DNA of 64,000 bases from Brevundimonas sp. UBA5866 (GCF_002432125.1 NZ_DJFS01000070.1:101664-165663); one strand, 5' to 3'. Positions 45,358-54,650 are shown, counted from the first letter of the stretch. Made by a program: numbers and translations. Notes: generated by a model from the letters alone, not told the origin.

Positions 45358-46992
45358 ATGTTTCGTCCTGCCGCCCTGGCTCTGACCGCCTTCTTGCTCA
45401 GCTCGACCGCCGTGATGGCTCAGGAGCGGATCGATCCGGAGCGGTTGAACAGCCTCACCCGTGAACTGGCGTCCGACCGCTTTGAAGGCCGCGCCCCCGG
45501 CACCCCCGCAGAGATGCTGACGGTCGAGTGGATCGCTGAACAGTTCCAGAAACTGGGGCTGGAACCCGGCGGGCCTGACGGATCGTGGTTCCAGGTCGCC
45601 GAGGTGTCCCGCACCTCCCAGGACGGGCCTGCCACCCTGTCGGCCAGGGTCGGTGACCATAGCGTGACGTTCGAGCGGGCCAAGGACATCATCGTCGGCT
45701 CGGACCGTCCGATCAGCCGGATTTCGTTGAAAGACACGCCGGTCGTCTTTGCGGGCTATGGCGTCAGCGCGCCCGAGCGCGGCTGGGATGATTTCAAGGG
45801 CGTGGATGTGCGCGGAAAGATCATCCTCGTCATCGTCAACGATCCCGATTTCGGTGCCCCCGAAGGCCATCCGGTCGCCAATACCTTCGACGGTCAGGCC
45901 ATGACCTTCTACGGGCGCTGGCCTTACAAATTCCAGGAGGCCGCAGCGCAAGGGGCAGCGGGCGTTCTGGTGATCCACGACACGGCAGGGGCCGGTTATC
46001 CGTGGTCCACTCTGGAAGGCTCATCGACCGCGCCGGACCTCGATATCGTCCGCGCCGATCCCGAGAAAGAGCGCGTTGCGGCCCAAGGCTGGATCACCAG
46101 CGAGGCTACGCAAAAGCTGCTGCAACTGGCGGGACTTGATCTGGATGAAATGCGTGTCGCGGCCCGCAACCGTGACTTCCGCGCCGTTGAGCTGGAGGGC
46201 GTGACGATGGATATCGATTTCGGCCAGAAGGCTGACCGTATCCAGACCCGCAACGTCATTGCCCGCATTCCGGGAACGGAGTTTCCCGACGAGACAGTGA
46301 TGTTCGGCGCGCATTGGGATGGGTATGGCCGGGGTACGCCCAAGAATGGCGACGACATCTACAATGCAGCCGTCGATAATGCGACGGGCGTAGCGGGCGT
46401 TCTTGAGATCGCACGCCTGTTCGCCGAAGGGCCAAAACCCAGGCGTACGGTTGCCTTTATCTCGTGGGCGGCCGAGGAGACGGGTCTTCTCGGCGCGGAA
46501 TACTATGCGGCCAATCCGGTCTTTCCGCTGGAAAAGACGGTCGCCAATATCAACATGGACAGCCTGTTGCCGGGTGATGATATCGACCCGAACATTGTCG
46601 TCATCGGAGCGGGTAAATCCGATCTGGACATGCGCCTGGCCCCTTATGCCGCGCGTGAGGGCAGACGCCTGATCCCCGATCCTGCACCGCAGGCCGGTGC
46701 CTTCTATCGCTCGGACCATTTCCCGTTGGCACGGGTGGGGGTGCCAGCCCTTTTCGCCGCGGCCGGATTTACCGGACACAATGAAGCCAGCCGTGATTAT
46801 GTCGCCAACCGCTATCACACGCCCCAGGATGAATGGACGCCGCAGTGGACGATGAAGGCAGCCGCCGCCGATGTGCAGTTGATCTATGAAGTCGGTCGCG
46901 ATCTGGCCAACAGCCGGGACTGGCCGCAATGGACCGCGGGCAGCGAGTTCGAGACTGTCCGCAAACAGAGCGACGCCCAGCGTCAACAGTGA
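45358..46992 (+). CDS. Exported M28-family metallopeptidase
   Basis: A 544-residue zinc aminopeptidase with a signal peptide (MFRPAALALTAFLLSSTAVMA). A PA-type inserted domain lies at about residues 130-250 (QGAAGVLVIHDTAGAGYPW). The M28 catalytic domain follows, with ligands in FGAHWDGYG (His), AAVDNATGVAG (Asp), AAEETGLLGAEYY (Glu-Glu), INMDS (Asp) and YRSDHFPLA (His). ATG 45358 is preferred over TTG one codon earlier because GGAGA at 45346-45350 is well spaced. It probably acts in the periplasm on peptides. Confidence 0.93.
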   Translation: MFRPAALALTAFLLSSTAVMAQERIDPERLNSLTRELASDRFEGRAPGTPAEMLTVEWIAEQFQKLGLEPGGPDGSWFQVAEVSRTSQDGPATLSARVGDHSVTFERAKDIIVGSDRPISRISLKDTPVVFAGYGVSAPERGWDDFKGVDVRGKIILVIVNDPDFGAPEGHPVANTFDGQAMTFYGRWPYKFQEAAAQGAAGVLVIHDTAGAGYPWSTLEGSSTAPDLDIVRADPEKERVAAQGWITSEATQKLLQLAGLDLDEMRVAARNRDFRAVELEGVTMDIDFGQKADRIQTRNVIARIPGTEFPDETVMFGAHWDGYGRGTPKNGDDIYNAAVDNATGVAGVLEIARLFAEGPKPRRTVAFISWAAEETGLLGAEYYAANPVFPLEKTVANINMDSLLPGDDIDPNIVVIGAGKSDLDMRLAPYAAREGRRLIPDPAPQAGAFYRSDHFPLARVGVPALFAAAGFTGHNEASRDYVANRYHTPQDEWTPQWTMKAAAADVQLIYEVGRDLANSRDWPQWTAGSEFETVRKQSDAQRQQ

Positions 46993-47024
46993 CCTGCGCG
47001 TCCGTCCGGAGTAAAGCCTAGTTC

Positions 47025-48167
47025 ATGACCACACTTCAGATCCACGGCTCCTGCCCCGAGCAGTTCTCAGCCGTCAAAGACGCCTTTGCGGCCAATTTCA
47101 CCGATGCGCCCGAAGGCTTGAACGAGGTCGGTGCACGTTTCTCGATCACCGTCGAGGGCGAGACGGTTATCGATCTGTGGGGCGGCTCGGCAGATACGGC
47201 GGGCGAAAAGCCATTCACCCAGACCACCCTTGTGCCCATCTTCTCCAGCGGCAAGGCCGTGATGGCATTGATGATCGCGCGACTGGTGGACCAGGGCAGG
47301 CTTTCCTATGCCGATAAGGTTGCCGATCACTGGCCGGAGTTCGGGCAGAACGGCAAGGACCAGCTGACCATTGGCCAACTGATGAGCCATCAGGCGGGCC
47401 TGCCCGGCTTTGACGAGCCCGTCGAGCCGTCGATCTGGTATGATCCGGCAGCGGTGGTCGCGCGTCTGGCGGCACAAAAACCCATGTGGGAGCCGGGAAC
47501 GGCTTCGGGCTACCACCCGATCTCTATCGGTTTGATGGCGGGTGAGATCTTCCGGCGTCTGGACGGGCGCACAATGGGCACGGCCCTTCGTGAAGACTTC
47601 TGTGAGCCATACGGCCTTCACCTCTGGATCGGCACACCGCCCAGCGAACATGACCGCGCCGCGGAAATGAAGCGACCCAGCAGCCTGCCCAATCTGGGCA
47701 AGCTGGACGAGTTGAAGATGGCGGCCTTTGTGAACAAGGGCGCTGCGCCGGGGGGGCGTGGCTCGGCTGAATGGCGCCAGGCTGAAATCCCTTCGGCCAA
47801 TATGCATGCCTCGGGGGCCGATATGGCCCGCATCCTGTCCATTCTGGCCAATGGCGGGCGATGGAACGGCCAGACCTTCCTGTCCGAACAAACCCTGGCG
47901 GAACTGGCGGAAGAACGGATTCAGGGTCCGGACAAGATCCTGCCCTTTACCCTCAGCTGGGCCGCAGGCCTGATGCGGAACGAGGGGATCGACATCTTCG
48001 GTCCCAATGCCGATGCGCTGGGGCATTGCGGTTGGGGCGGTTCGCTGGTCTGGGCCGATGCCGCAGCCAGGGTATCGGGCGCCTATGTGATGAACCGCCA
48101 GTCCCCGCACCTCTTGGGTGACCCGCGCGCAGTACGGCTGGTCAATGCGGTGTATGCGGCGCTCTGA
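47025..48167 (+). CDS. Serine hydrolase of the beta-lactamase (class C/EstB-like) family
   Basis: A 380-residue penicillin-binding-protein-fold hydrolase. The nucleophile motif SSGK (SxxK) is at about residues 75-78 (IFSSGKAVMALM). A family-typical Tyr motif occurs in TASGYHPISIGLMAGEI, and C-terminally HCGWGGSLVW. No signal peptide is evident, so it is probably a cytoplasmic esterase or peptidase rather than an antibiotic resistance enzyme. It follows the M28 gene by 32 bases on the same strand and may be cotranscribed. Confidence 0.85.
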   Translation: MTTLQIHGSCPEQFSAVKDAFAANFTDAPEGLNEVGARFSITVEGETVIDLWGGSADTAGEKPFTQTTLVPIFSSGKAVMALMIARLVDQGRLSYADKVADHWPEFGQNGKDQLTIGQLMSHQAGLPGFDEPVEPSIWYDPAAVVARLAAQKPMWEPGTASGYHPISIGLMAGEIFRRLDGRTMGTALREDFCEPYGLHLWIGTPPSEHDRAAEMKRPSSLPNLGKLDELKMAAFVNKGAAPGGRGSAEWRQAEIPSANMHASGADMARILSILANGGRWNGQTFLSEQTLAELAEERIQGPDKILPFTLSWAAGLMRNEGIDIFGPNADALGHCGWGGSLVWADAAARVSGAYVMNRQSPHLLGDPRAVRLVNAVYAAL

Positions 48168-48185
48168 GGCACCGGTCAGTTAACC

Positions 48186-48731
48186 TTAGAGGCTGGCAGG
48201 CAGTGCGATCTGATCGTGCAGGATCTGCCAGCCGTCGGTCGAGCGGCGCAGCAGTCGCGTGAACAGGGCGCGGTGGTGCTGGCCGTTCACGGTGATGATC
48301 ATGCGTCCCGAGGTCACGGCCGTATAGTCGTCCAGTTGCAGGGTCTCGAACCATTCATAGTTCATGGTGCCAAGACCGCCGGGGCGGGCTTGCTGCGCCT
48401 CCAGCCAGGCCCGAAGCGGCTCAGGACCTTTCAGGGGTTCGTCGCCGTAAAGGACCAGCAAGGGCTGATCCACGGAATAGTGCTGCATCACCGCATCGAT
48501 ATCGCCCGATGACCATGCGGCGGCGGCGGCATCCAGCGTGTCGCTGATCTGGTCGAACAGCTGGGCGGTGCTGACCGTGGGCTTCAGACTGTGCTGTTCG
48601 CGGGCTTCCAGCGCAGGTTGTTCGGTACGGGCCGTACGGATCACCTCGTCCTGAGCGGTTGCACAGGCGGGTGCGCCGACCAGCAGGATCGAAGACAGCG
48701 CGATAACGGGCAGGAAACGGTTGAACATCAT
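48186..48731 (-). CDS. Exported NTF2-like (SnoaL/DUF4440) protein
   Basis: A 181-residue protein with an N-terminal signal segment (FLPVIALSSILLVGAPACATA; the Cys makes a lipoprotein possible). The NTF2-like fold covers about residues 65-180: a helix with AAAAWSSGDIDAVMQHY, then strands including TAVTSGRMIITVNG and WQILHDQIALP. The frame extends to 48863 into the rarD gene; ATG 48731 (or the adjacent ATG 48728) gives a proper signal peptide. The function is unknown; such folds may be enzymes or binding proteins. Confidence 0.75.
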   Translation of the reverse strand: MMFNRFLPVIALSSILLVGAPACATAQDEVIRTARTEQPALEAREQHSLKPTVSTAQLFDQISDTLDAAAAAWSSGDIDAVMQHYSVDQPLLVLYGDEPLKGPEPLRAWLEAQQARPGGLGTMNYEWFETLQLDDYTAVTSGRMIITVNGQHHRALFTRLLRRSTDGWQILHDQIALPASL

Positions 48732-48762
48732 GACCTGTCTTAGTCTGTTATCGGTGCCGAAC

Positions 48763-49728
48763 TCAACGGCGGCTGATATTATCGATATCTTCGACGAGGC
48801 CAGGCTCGCACTCGGCAGCGATCGGAGCATCATGGCGCCGGCGGGCCGAGGTGAGAGCACCATAGATAAACACGCCCACGGCCGCCCAGATGAACACGAA
48901 GGACGCGATCCGCAGTCCGCTGAGGGGTTCCCCCTGGGACAAACCGATGAAAAAGACGATGGTCGGCGCGAGGAACTGCAAAAAGCCCATGCTCGACAAC
49001 GGGATACGTCGTGCGGCCCACGAGAATAGCATCAGGGGTATGACCGTGACCGGACCCGCCAGAAACAGCCACAGGGTCGACATTGGCGAGGCGAAGAAAT
49101 GCCCCTGCCCCGAGGTCTCAAGCCAGACCATATAGACCAGACCCGGTAACGTCAGGATCAGGCACTCGATGAATAGGCCGGTCTGTGCGTCGGCCTGAAC
49201 CCGTTTGCGGATGATGCCATAGGCGGCAAAGGTGACAGCGAGCCCGATCGATATCCACGGCGCATGGCCAAGGGCAACGGTCTGGATGGCAACACCCACG
49301 GCCGCCAGACCCATGGCGATCTTGCCTGCGCCGCTGATGCGCTCGCGGAAGATCAAGGCGCCCGCGGCCATATTCAGCAGCGGATTGAGGTAGTAGCCGA
49401 GTGACGCGTCCAAGGTGCGCCCGCTGTTCACCGCTAGGATATAGGTGATCCAGTTTGCCGCGATGATAGCGGCAGACAGGGCGAGTGAAGCCATCACCCT
49501 TGGCTGGCGCAGGACGTTGAGAATCTGCCTCCCCTGCTTGGCCAGTAGAACCAGCAGCAGCGCCCAGACGACACCCCACACCGCACGGTGGGCCATGATC
49601 TCCCATGAAGTGGCACCGGCATGGGCCATCTGCTGGAAGGCCAGCGGAATGAAGCCCCAGAAAAGGTAGCAAAGTACACCGGCGGCAAAGGCCGTACGCG
49701 TCTCGTTAGCGGCTGGGGAGGGGGTCAC
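48763..49728 (-). CDS. rarD: EamA-family permease RarD
   Basis: A 321-residue inner-membrane transporter of the drug/metabolite superfamily, with ten predicted membrane helices. The RarD signatures include LCYLFWGFIPLAFQ at about residues 19-32, EIMAHRAVWG, and SLGYYLNPLLNMAAG at about 130-144. The transported solute is not established. The gene lies between the NTF2-like gene and asd, all on the minus strand, with a terminator separating it from asd. Confidence 0.9.
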   Translation of the reverse strand: MTPSPAANETRTAFAAGVLCYLFWGFIPLAFQQMAHAGATSWEIMAHRAVWGVVWALLLVLLAKQGRQILNVLRQPRVMASLALSAAIIAANWITYILAVNSGRTLDASLGYYLNPLLNMAAGALIFRERISGAGKIAMGLAAVGVAIQTVALGHAPWISIGLAVTFAAYGIIRKRVQADAQTGLFIECLILTLPGLVYMVWLETSGQGHFFASPMSTLWLFLAGPVTVIPLMLFSWAARRIPLSSMGFLQFLAPTIVFFIGLSQGEPLSGLRIASFVFIWAAVGVFIYGALTSARRRHDAPIAAECEPGLVEDIDNISRR

Positions 49729-49774
49729 GTTTCACCTACGGCACAGAGGCCACAAGAGAGGGGGAAGGAAAAAA

Positions 49775-49798
49775 CGCCCCGCAGTGGTCTGCGGGGCG
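49775..49798 (-). terminator. Intrinsic terminator of asd
   Basis: CGCCCCGCAG, a TGGT loop and CTGCGGGGCG form a perfect 10-bp stem. The A-run on its left is a T-run on the minus strand. Confidence 0.88.
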
Positions 49799-49809
49799 CT
49801 GTGGGTGGA

Positions 49810-50856
49810 TCAGACGATCAGGGTTCGAACGCCGGACTTCGGCGTGATGGTTCCGGTTTCATCCAACAGCTGGGCGATCTGTACGGCGTTGAGCGCCGCG
49901 CCCTTGCGAAGGTTGTCCGACACGACCCAGAAGGTCAGGCCGTTCTCGACGGTCGGGTCCTTGCGGATACGCGAGACGAAGACGGCATGCTCACCGGCGG
50001 CATCGACCGGGGTGATGTAGCCGTCGTGCTCCAGCTTATCGACGACCAGAACGCCCGGTGCCTCACGCAGGATGTCGCGGGCCTCTTCCGGCTCGATCGG
50101 GCGATCGAACTCGACGGTCACAGCCTCGGAGTGACCCACGAAGACCGGCACGCGTACGCAGGTGACGGTCAGCTTGATGTCCGGATCAAGCATCTTGTGG
50201 GTCTCGTCCCACATCTTGGCTTCTTCGTCGGTATAGCCGTCGTCACGGAACGAGCCGATGTAGGGCAGGACGTTGAAGGCGATCTGTTTCGGGAACTTCT
50301 TCGGGGTGGTGTCGCCCAGGCCGTAGACAGCCTTGGTCTGGTTCCACAGCTCGTCCATGCCCTCTTTACCAGCGCCCGAAACCGACTGATAGGTCGAGAC
50401 GACGCAGCGCTTGATCTTGGCGGCGTCGTGCAGCGGCTTGAGCGCCACGACCAGCTGCGCGGTCGAGCAGTTCGGGTTGGCGATGATGTTCTTCTTCTTG
50501 GCGTCCTTGACGGCGTCCGGGTTCACTTCCGGCACGATCAGCGGCACGTCGGGGTCCTTGCGGAAGGCCGAGGAGTTGTCGATCACGATCGGGCCGAGCT
50601 TGCCGATCTTTTCCGACCATGCGCGCGACACGTCACCGCCCGCCGACATCAGAACGATATCGACCTGCGAGAAGTCAAAGGCCTCGATGTCTTCGCACTT
50701 GATGGTCTTGTCGCCCCAGGCGACTTCCATCCCTTTCGATTTTCGTGAAGCAATCGCGTGCATTTTCTCGACGGGGAAGTTCAGCTCCTCGAGAATGGCC
50801 AGCATTTCCCGACCGACATTGCCGGTGGCGCCTACGATGGCGACGCGATAGCCCAT
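49810..50856 (-). CDS. asd: Aspartate-semialdehyde dehydrogenase
   Basis: A 348-residue enzyme that reduces aspartyl phosphate to aspartate semialdehyde, the branch point to lysine, diaminopimelate, threonine and methionine. The NADP-binding start VAIVGATGNVGREML and the nucleophilic cysteine in NPNCSTAQL are present. The frame runs to 50937, but ATG 50856 (MGYRVAIVG) matches the family. It overlaps the longest frame of the divergent zapE only if that gene's start is placed too early. Confidence 0.95.
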   Translation of the reverse strand: MGYRVAIVGATGNVGREMLAILEELNFPVEKMHAIASRKSKGMEVAWGDKTIKCEDIEAFDFSQVDIVLMSAGGDVSRAWSEKIGKLGPIVIDNSSAFRKDPDVPLIVPEVNPDAVKDAKKKNIIANPNCSTAQLVVALKPLHDAAKIKRCVVSTYQSVSGAGKEGMDELWNQTKAVYGLGDTTPKKFPKQIAFNVLPYIGSFRDDGYTDEEAKMWDETHKMLDPDIKLTVTCVRVPVFVGHSEAVTVEFDRPIEPEEARDILREAPGVLVVDKLEHDGYITPVDAAGEHAVFVSRIRKDPTVENGLTFWVVSDNLRKGAALNAVQIAQLLDETGTITPKSGVRTLIV

Positions 50857-51007
50857 GATGAAATCAGCCTTCTGTATGAGGTTTGGATGGGTAGAGATTT
50901 CTGCATGTGGTGCTTTCGCACCTGCGAAGCAACTCAAATTATCTACGCAAACCGATTATCGGCCAGAATACTTCCCTGATGGCCTTTGGAGGACTATCCC
51001 GTTTGGC

Positions 51008-52123
51008 ATGACCTCCCGCATCCGTAATGCCTATGACATCCGCGTTGAAGAAGGTGTCATTGCCCCCGATCCGGCCCAGCTTCGTCTGATTGCCGAACTG
51101 GAACGACTGGAATCCGATCTTTCCCAAAAGGGTCTGTTCGGCAAGGTGCCCGCCGTGCGCGGCATCTATATCTGGGGCCCGCCCGGTCGCGGCAAATCCA
51201 TGCTGATGGACCTGTTCTATTCGGCCATACCGGAGCAACGGAAGGTCCGCGCCCACTTCCACGCCTTTATGGCGCGTGTCCATGATCTGGTGCGCCAGTG
51301 GCGCGAAGGCGACAGGGCCCAGCGAAAGGCCGTGTTCGGTGTGCACAAGGGCGACGATCCCATTCCGCCGGTCGCCAATCTGATCGCATCGGAAGCCCGT
51401 CTGCTGTGCTTCGACGAGTTGCAGGTGACGGATATCGCCGACGCCATGATCCTGGGCCGGTTATTCGATGTCCTGTTCGAGAAGAGGGTGGTTTTGGCCA
51501 TCACCTCCAACCGCGCACCGGAGGACCTGTACAAAAACGGCCTGAACCGTCAGCTCTTTTTGCCCTTCATCGATATCCTGCGCGAGAAGACCGTGGTGGT
51601 CGAAACGGCGGGCGCGAAGGATTTCCGCCTTGATCGCCTGTCTGGTGACAAGGTCTGGTTCGCCACCGATGGCGAGGGCAATGCCGCGGCGTTTGAACGC
51701 CTGTGGTCTGACCTCAAGGGAGGCGAGCCGGAAGAGCCCACCGTGTTGCCGGTCCTGGGACGCGAAGTCGTCGTGGAGCGCACGGTTGGCGGCATGGCGC
51801 GGGCGACCTTCGCCGAGCTGTGCGGTCGCCCGCTTGGACCTCAGGATTATCTGGCCATCGCCAAACGTTTCCATACGGTGTTTCTGGAACAGGTGCCGCG
51901 CCTTGGCCCGAATAACCGTCAGGAAGCCCGCCGCCTCGTGACCCTGATCGACGCCCTGTACGAGGCCAAGACCCGACTGGTGGTGCTGGCCGATGCGGAA
52001 CCGGAAGTCCTCTACCCCGAAGGCGACGGCGCCTTCGAGTTCGAACGTACCGTCTCGCGCCTCAACGAAATGCGAAGCCAAAGCTGGCTCGAACACGAGC
52101 CTGAAGCTCTGAAATCCCACTGA
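51008..52123 (+). CDS. zapE: Cell division protein ZapE (AFG1-like ATPase)
   Basis: A 371-residue AAA-type P-loop ATPase. Walker A is WGPPGRGKSML (about residues 56-66), with MDLFYSAIP and FHAFMARVHD downstream. Walker B is LLCFDELQVTD. The sensor region has ITSNRAPEDLYKNGL, and DAKTRL-like family motifs lie near the end. ZapE acts with FtsZ in E. coli. The open frame extends to 50855, but that start would overlap asd; ATG 51008 gives family length. A GGAGG at about 50989 is too far upstream for ideal spacing, so the exact start is not certain. Confidence 0.9.
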   Translation: MTSRIRNAYDIRVEEGVIAPDPAQLRLIAELERLESDLSQKGLFGKVPAVRGIYIWGPPGRGKSMLMDLFYSAIPEQRKVRAHFHAFMARVHDLVRQWREGDRAQRKAVFGVHKGDDPIPPVANLIASEARLLCFDELQVTDIADAMILGRLFDVLFEKRVVLAITSNRAPEDLYKNGLNRQLFLPFIDILREKTVVVETAGAKDFRLDRLSGDKVWFATDGEGNAAAFERLWSDLKGGEPEEPTVLPVLGREVVVERTVGGMARATFAELCGRPLGPQDYLAIAKRFHTVFLEQVPRLGPNNRQEARRLVTLIDALYEAKTRLVVLADAEPEVLYPEGDGAFEFERTVSRLNEMRSQSWLEHEPEALKSH

Positions 52124-52135
52124 GCGAAATAGAAA

Positions 52136-52165
52136 AAGGGCCGCCCCGAATTCGAGGCGGCCCTT
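52136..52165. terminator. Bidirectional terminator between zapE and mdh
   Basis: AAGGGCCGCC (52136-52145) and GGCGGCCCTT (52156-52165) form a 10-bp stem around a loop with its own palindrome CGAATTCG. The T-run is better on the minus strand (mdh side). Confidence 0.75.
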
Positions 52166-52255
52166 AATCTTATCCAGCGCGGGATCGCTCAAGCAGTGAG
52201 CGACCGCGTCGCGAGCGGTAGCGATCTCTCGCTCCGCCCGCGCAGCGGGCCAGTA

Positions 52256-53218
52256 TTAAGCCAGCGACGGATCGGCAGCCTTACAGGCTTCGATCAGGCC
52301 TTGGACCGATGCGACCGACTTGGCCAGCATCTCTTTTTCTTCGTCGTTGGTGGTGAACTCGACGATCTTCTCGACGCCAGCCGCGCCGATCAGGGCCGGA
52401 ACACCGACGTACAGGTCGTTCAGGCCGTATTCGCCCGAGACGTAAACAGCCGACGGCAGGACGCGCTTTTGGTCCAGCAGGTAGGACTTGGCCATGGCGA
52501 TGGCCGATTCAGCCGGAGCGTAGAAGGCCGAGCCGGTCTTCAGCAGGGCAACGATTTCGCCGCCGCCCTTGCGGGTGCGCTCGACGATAGCGTCCAGATC
52601 AGCTTGCGACAGGAAGCCGGCAGCCACGGCGTCCGGCAGCGGCAGACCGCCAACGGTCGAGTGACGGACCATCGGGACCATGTCGTCGCCGTGACCGCCC
52701 AGGGTCCAGGCGTGGATGTCTTGAACCGACACGCCGGTCTTTTCAGCCAGGAAGTAGGCGAAACGGGCCGAGTCCAGAACGCCAGCCATGCCGACGACCT
52801 TTTCCTTCGGCAGGCCCGAGAACTTCTGCAGAGCCCAGACCATGGCGTCCAGCGGGTTGGTGATGCAGATCACGAAGGCGTTCGGAGCGTATTGCTTGAT
52901 GCCTTCACCCACGGCCTTCATGACCTTGAGGTTGATGCCGATCAGGTCGTCGCGGCTCATGCCCGGCTTGCGCGGCACGCCAGCGGTAACGATGCAGACG
53001 TCTGCGCCGGCGATGTCGGCGTAGTCGTTGGCGCCCTTCAGGGCCACGTCTTGACCGAAGACAGCCGAAGCTTCGGCGATGTCCAGACCTTTACCCTGCG
53101 GGGTGCCTTCAGCGATGTCGAACAGAACGACGTCGCCCAGAGCTTCGCGGGCTGCGATGTGGGCCAGGGTGCCGCCGATCATACCGGCGCCGATAAGGGC
53201 AATCTTTGCGCGAGCCAT
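52256..53218 (-). CDS. mdh: Malate dehydrogenase
   Basis: A 320-residue NAD-dependent enzyme of the LDH-like alphaproteobacterial MDH class, oxidising malate to oxaloacetate in the TCA cycle. NAD-binding GAGMIGGTLAHIA is at residues about 8-20. Substrate arginines fall in TAGVPRKPGMSRDDL, and the catalytic His in WTLGGHGDDMVP. The length is standard. It is probably strongly expressed from its codon use. A hairpin lies in the upstream gap. Confidence 0.97.
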   Translation of the reverse strand: MARAKIALIGAGMIGGTLAHIAAREALGDVVLFDIAEGTPQGKGLDIAEASAVFGQDVALKGANDYADIAGADVCIVTAGVPRKPGMSRDDLIGINLKVMKAVGEGIKQYAPNAFVICITNPLDAMVWALQKFSGLPKEKVVGMAGVLDSARFAYFLAEKTGVSVQDIHAWTLGGHGDDMVPMVRHSTVGGLPLPDAVAAGFLSQADLDAIVERTRKGGGEIVALLKTGSAFYAPAESAIAMAKSYLLDQKRVLPSAVYVSGEYGLNDLYVGVPALIGAAGVEKIVEFTTNDEEKEMLAKSVASVQGLIEACKAADPSLA

Positions 53219-53289
53219 TTAAGGTCTCTCCAGTCGATGTTGCGTGTGCAAACACTATTCGATGGCGGGCGGTCTAGACCCGCGAGGGA

Positions 53290-53308
53290 GCGGGAGCAAG
53301 TCTCCCGC
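53290..53308 (-). other. Stem-loop upstream of mdh
   Basis: GCGGGAG-CAAGT-CTCCCGC, a perfect 7-bp stem 72 bases before the mdh start, without a T-run. It may be part of the mdh leader. Confidence 0.4.
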
Positions 53309-53359
53309 GTTTGGGCTTTGGTCTTCAACACAGTGTCCCACCACAAGGTAGCTTGGCTT

Positions 53360-54091
53360 ATGAACTCCCAGTCCGACCCGACCACATATGAAAACAAGGC
53401 TTTAACCCAGGCCTTGGCGTGGAGAACGCGTCAGCACAGAAAGCCGGGTCTGTGGGATCGTTCTACGCGTGCCACGCAGGACAAGATCAACAATATCATT
53501 CCCGAAGCTGTCCATAAGACGGTCACTGCGGTGATGAAGCAGATGACCAAGGCCATCATGACGGGCTCGGGCTGGACAGCCGCAGAGCCGCGCACGGAAG
53601 GCACGCTGGAAGAGCGCGAACTGGCGATCTACGAATTGATGAAAACCTATCGTACGACGGCCAGTGTTGAGGGCGCTGTAGCGGGGGCTGGAGGCTTCCT
53701 CTTGGCGGCTGCAGACCTTCCGGCTTTTATGGCCATCAAGATCAAACTGCTGTTCGAGATCTGCGCCGTCTATGGCTTTGACAGCCGCAATCCCGAAGAG
53801 CGCCTATTTATCCTGCGCATCTTCCATCTGGCCTTTTCCAGCGCCCGTCAGAGGCCAGCGGCACTGGCTGCGCTGGAAGCCAGCTCTCCCGATCTGGAAG
53901 GCGAGCCGGTCCAGATCGACTGGCGCCAGTTCCAGCTCGAGTACAGGGACTATATCGATCTGGCCAAGCTGCTGCAGCTCATGCCTGTGATCGGCGCGCC
54001 GGTGGGGGCGGTGGTCAACTGGCGCTTGACCTCCCATCTGGCCAAGACGGCGGTTCAGGCCTATCGACTGCGGTGGTTTAACGAGGTCTAG
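53360..54091 (+). CDS. EcsC-family protein
   Basis: A 243-residue protein of the EcsC family. Its core at about residues 45-140 includes a glycine/alanine-rich hydrophobic stretch (VEGAVAGAGGFLLAAADLPAFMAIKIKLL, written here as segments about 97-125) and an ending QLMPVIGAPVGAVVN with amphipathic helices. The family is found near ABC transporters and in membrane-associated settings, but its molecular role is unknown. The frame is open far upstream over mdh; ATG 53360 is the first start in the intergenic DNA and gives family length. The HIT gene follows after 5 bases. Confidence 0.8.
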   Translation: MNSQSDPTTYENKALTQALAWRTRQHRKPGLWDRSTRATQDKINNIIPEAVHKTVTAVMKQMTKAIMTGSGWTAAEPRTEGTLEERELAIYELMKTYRTTASVEGAVAGAGGFLLAAADLPAFMAIKIKLLFEICAVYGFDSRNPEERLFILRIFHLAFSSARQRPAALAALEASSPDLEGEPVQIDWRQFQLEYRDYIDLAKLLQLMPVIGAPVGAVVNWRLTSHLAKTAVQAYRLRWFNEV

Positions 54092-54096
54092 TCCAC

Positions 54097-54534
54097 ATGG
54101 TCCCAGCAGACACCTTTCAGGCCGCAGCTGCATTCGAAGCGGCCTCTCTTCATGTCGCGGACTGGCCCCTGTGTCAGGTGCGGCTACAGAATGACGGGCG
54201 TTTCTGCTGGCTGATCCTGCTGCCCCGCGTGGAGGGCGCGGTGGAGCTGTCGGACCTGACGGCCGATCAGCGCGCGACGCTGATGGAGGAAGCCGTCGAG
54301 GCGGGCCGTCTGGTTGCGGCGATGGCACAGACCGAATGCGCGGCGGTCGACAAGATCAACACCGCCGCCATCGGCAATGTGACCTCGCAACTGCATGTCC
54401 ATGTGGTGGGGCGGCGTCGCGATGATCCCCTGTGGCCCGATCCTGTCTGGGGGCGTCCCGGGGCAATTTTTTGTGAACCGGCGGTCCTTGAAAGCCGTAT
54501 CCAAACCGTCAAATCGTATCAACTGGCCGTCTAG
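54097..54534 (+). CDS. HIT-family protein
   Basis: A 145-residue nucleotide-binding hydrolase or transferase of the histidine-triad superfamily. The active-site region is QLHVHVVGRRRDDPLWPDP near residues 99-117: of the HxHxHxx triad the last two His-type positions (LHVH) are present and the first is Gln, a pattern seen in this alphaproteobacterial subfamily. Substrate is undefined. It is cotranscribed with the EcsC gene and precedes the sdh operon by 116 bases. Confidence 0.85.
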   Translation: MVPADTFQAAAAFEAASLHVADWPLCQVRLQNDGRFCWLILLPRVEGAVELSDLTADQRATLMEEAVEAGRLVAAMAQTECAAVDKINTAAIGNVTSQLHVHVVGRRRDDPLWPDPVWGRPGAIFCEPAVLESRIQTVKSYQLAV

Positions 54535-54568
54535 CGAACTTAATGACCCGACTAAGGGCGTGGGTTCG

Positions 54569-54597
54569 TTGACATCGCCTGCTGCACGGCACAAAAG
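54569..54597 (+). promoter_or_regulatory. Possible sdh promoter
   Basis: A perfect TTGACA at 54569-54574 lies 77 bases before sdhC. The -10 region at about 54591-54597 (ACAAAAG) is weak. It is the only good -35 element in the 116-base gap. Confidence 0.3.
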
Positions 54598-54650
54598 CCT
54601 TTGCAACAGTCTGACCCTGAATTTCCACAGGTTTTTTGAGAATCATTCGC

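Noticed and set aside
47025..48167. Possible antibiotic beta-lactamase
   Set aside because: It has the SxxK motif, but lacks a signal peptide and the pattern fits EstB-like esterases/peptidases better than class C beta-lactamases.
52190..52260. GC-rich short repeats (GCGAGCGG-like) after zapE
   Set aside because: Short and irregular, outside the terminator stem, with no clear symmetry beyond composition.
52196..53359. Long plus-strand extension of the EcsC gene over mdh
   Set aside because: The extension is the antisense shadow of mdh. EcsC homology begins after ATG 53360.
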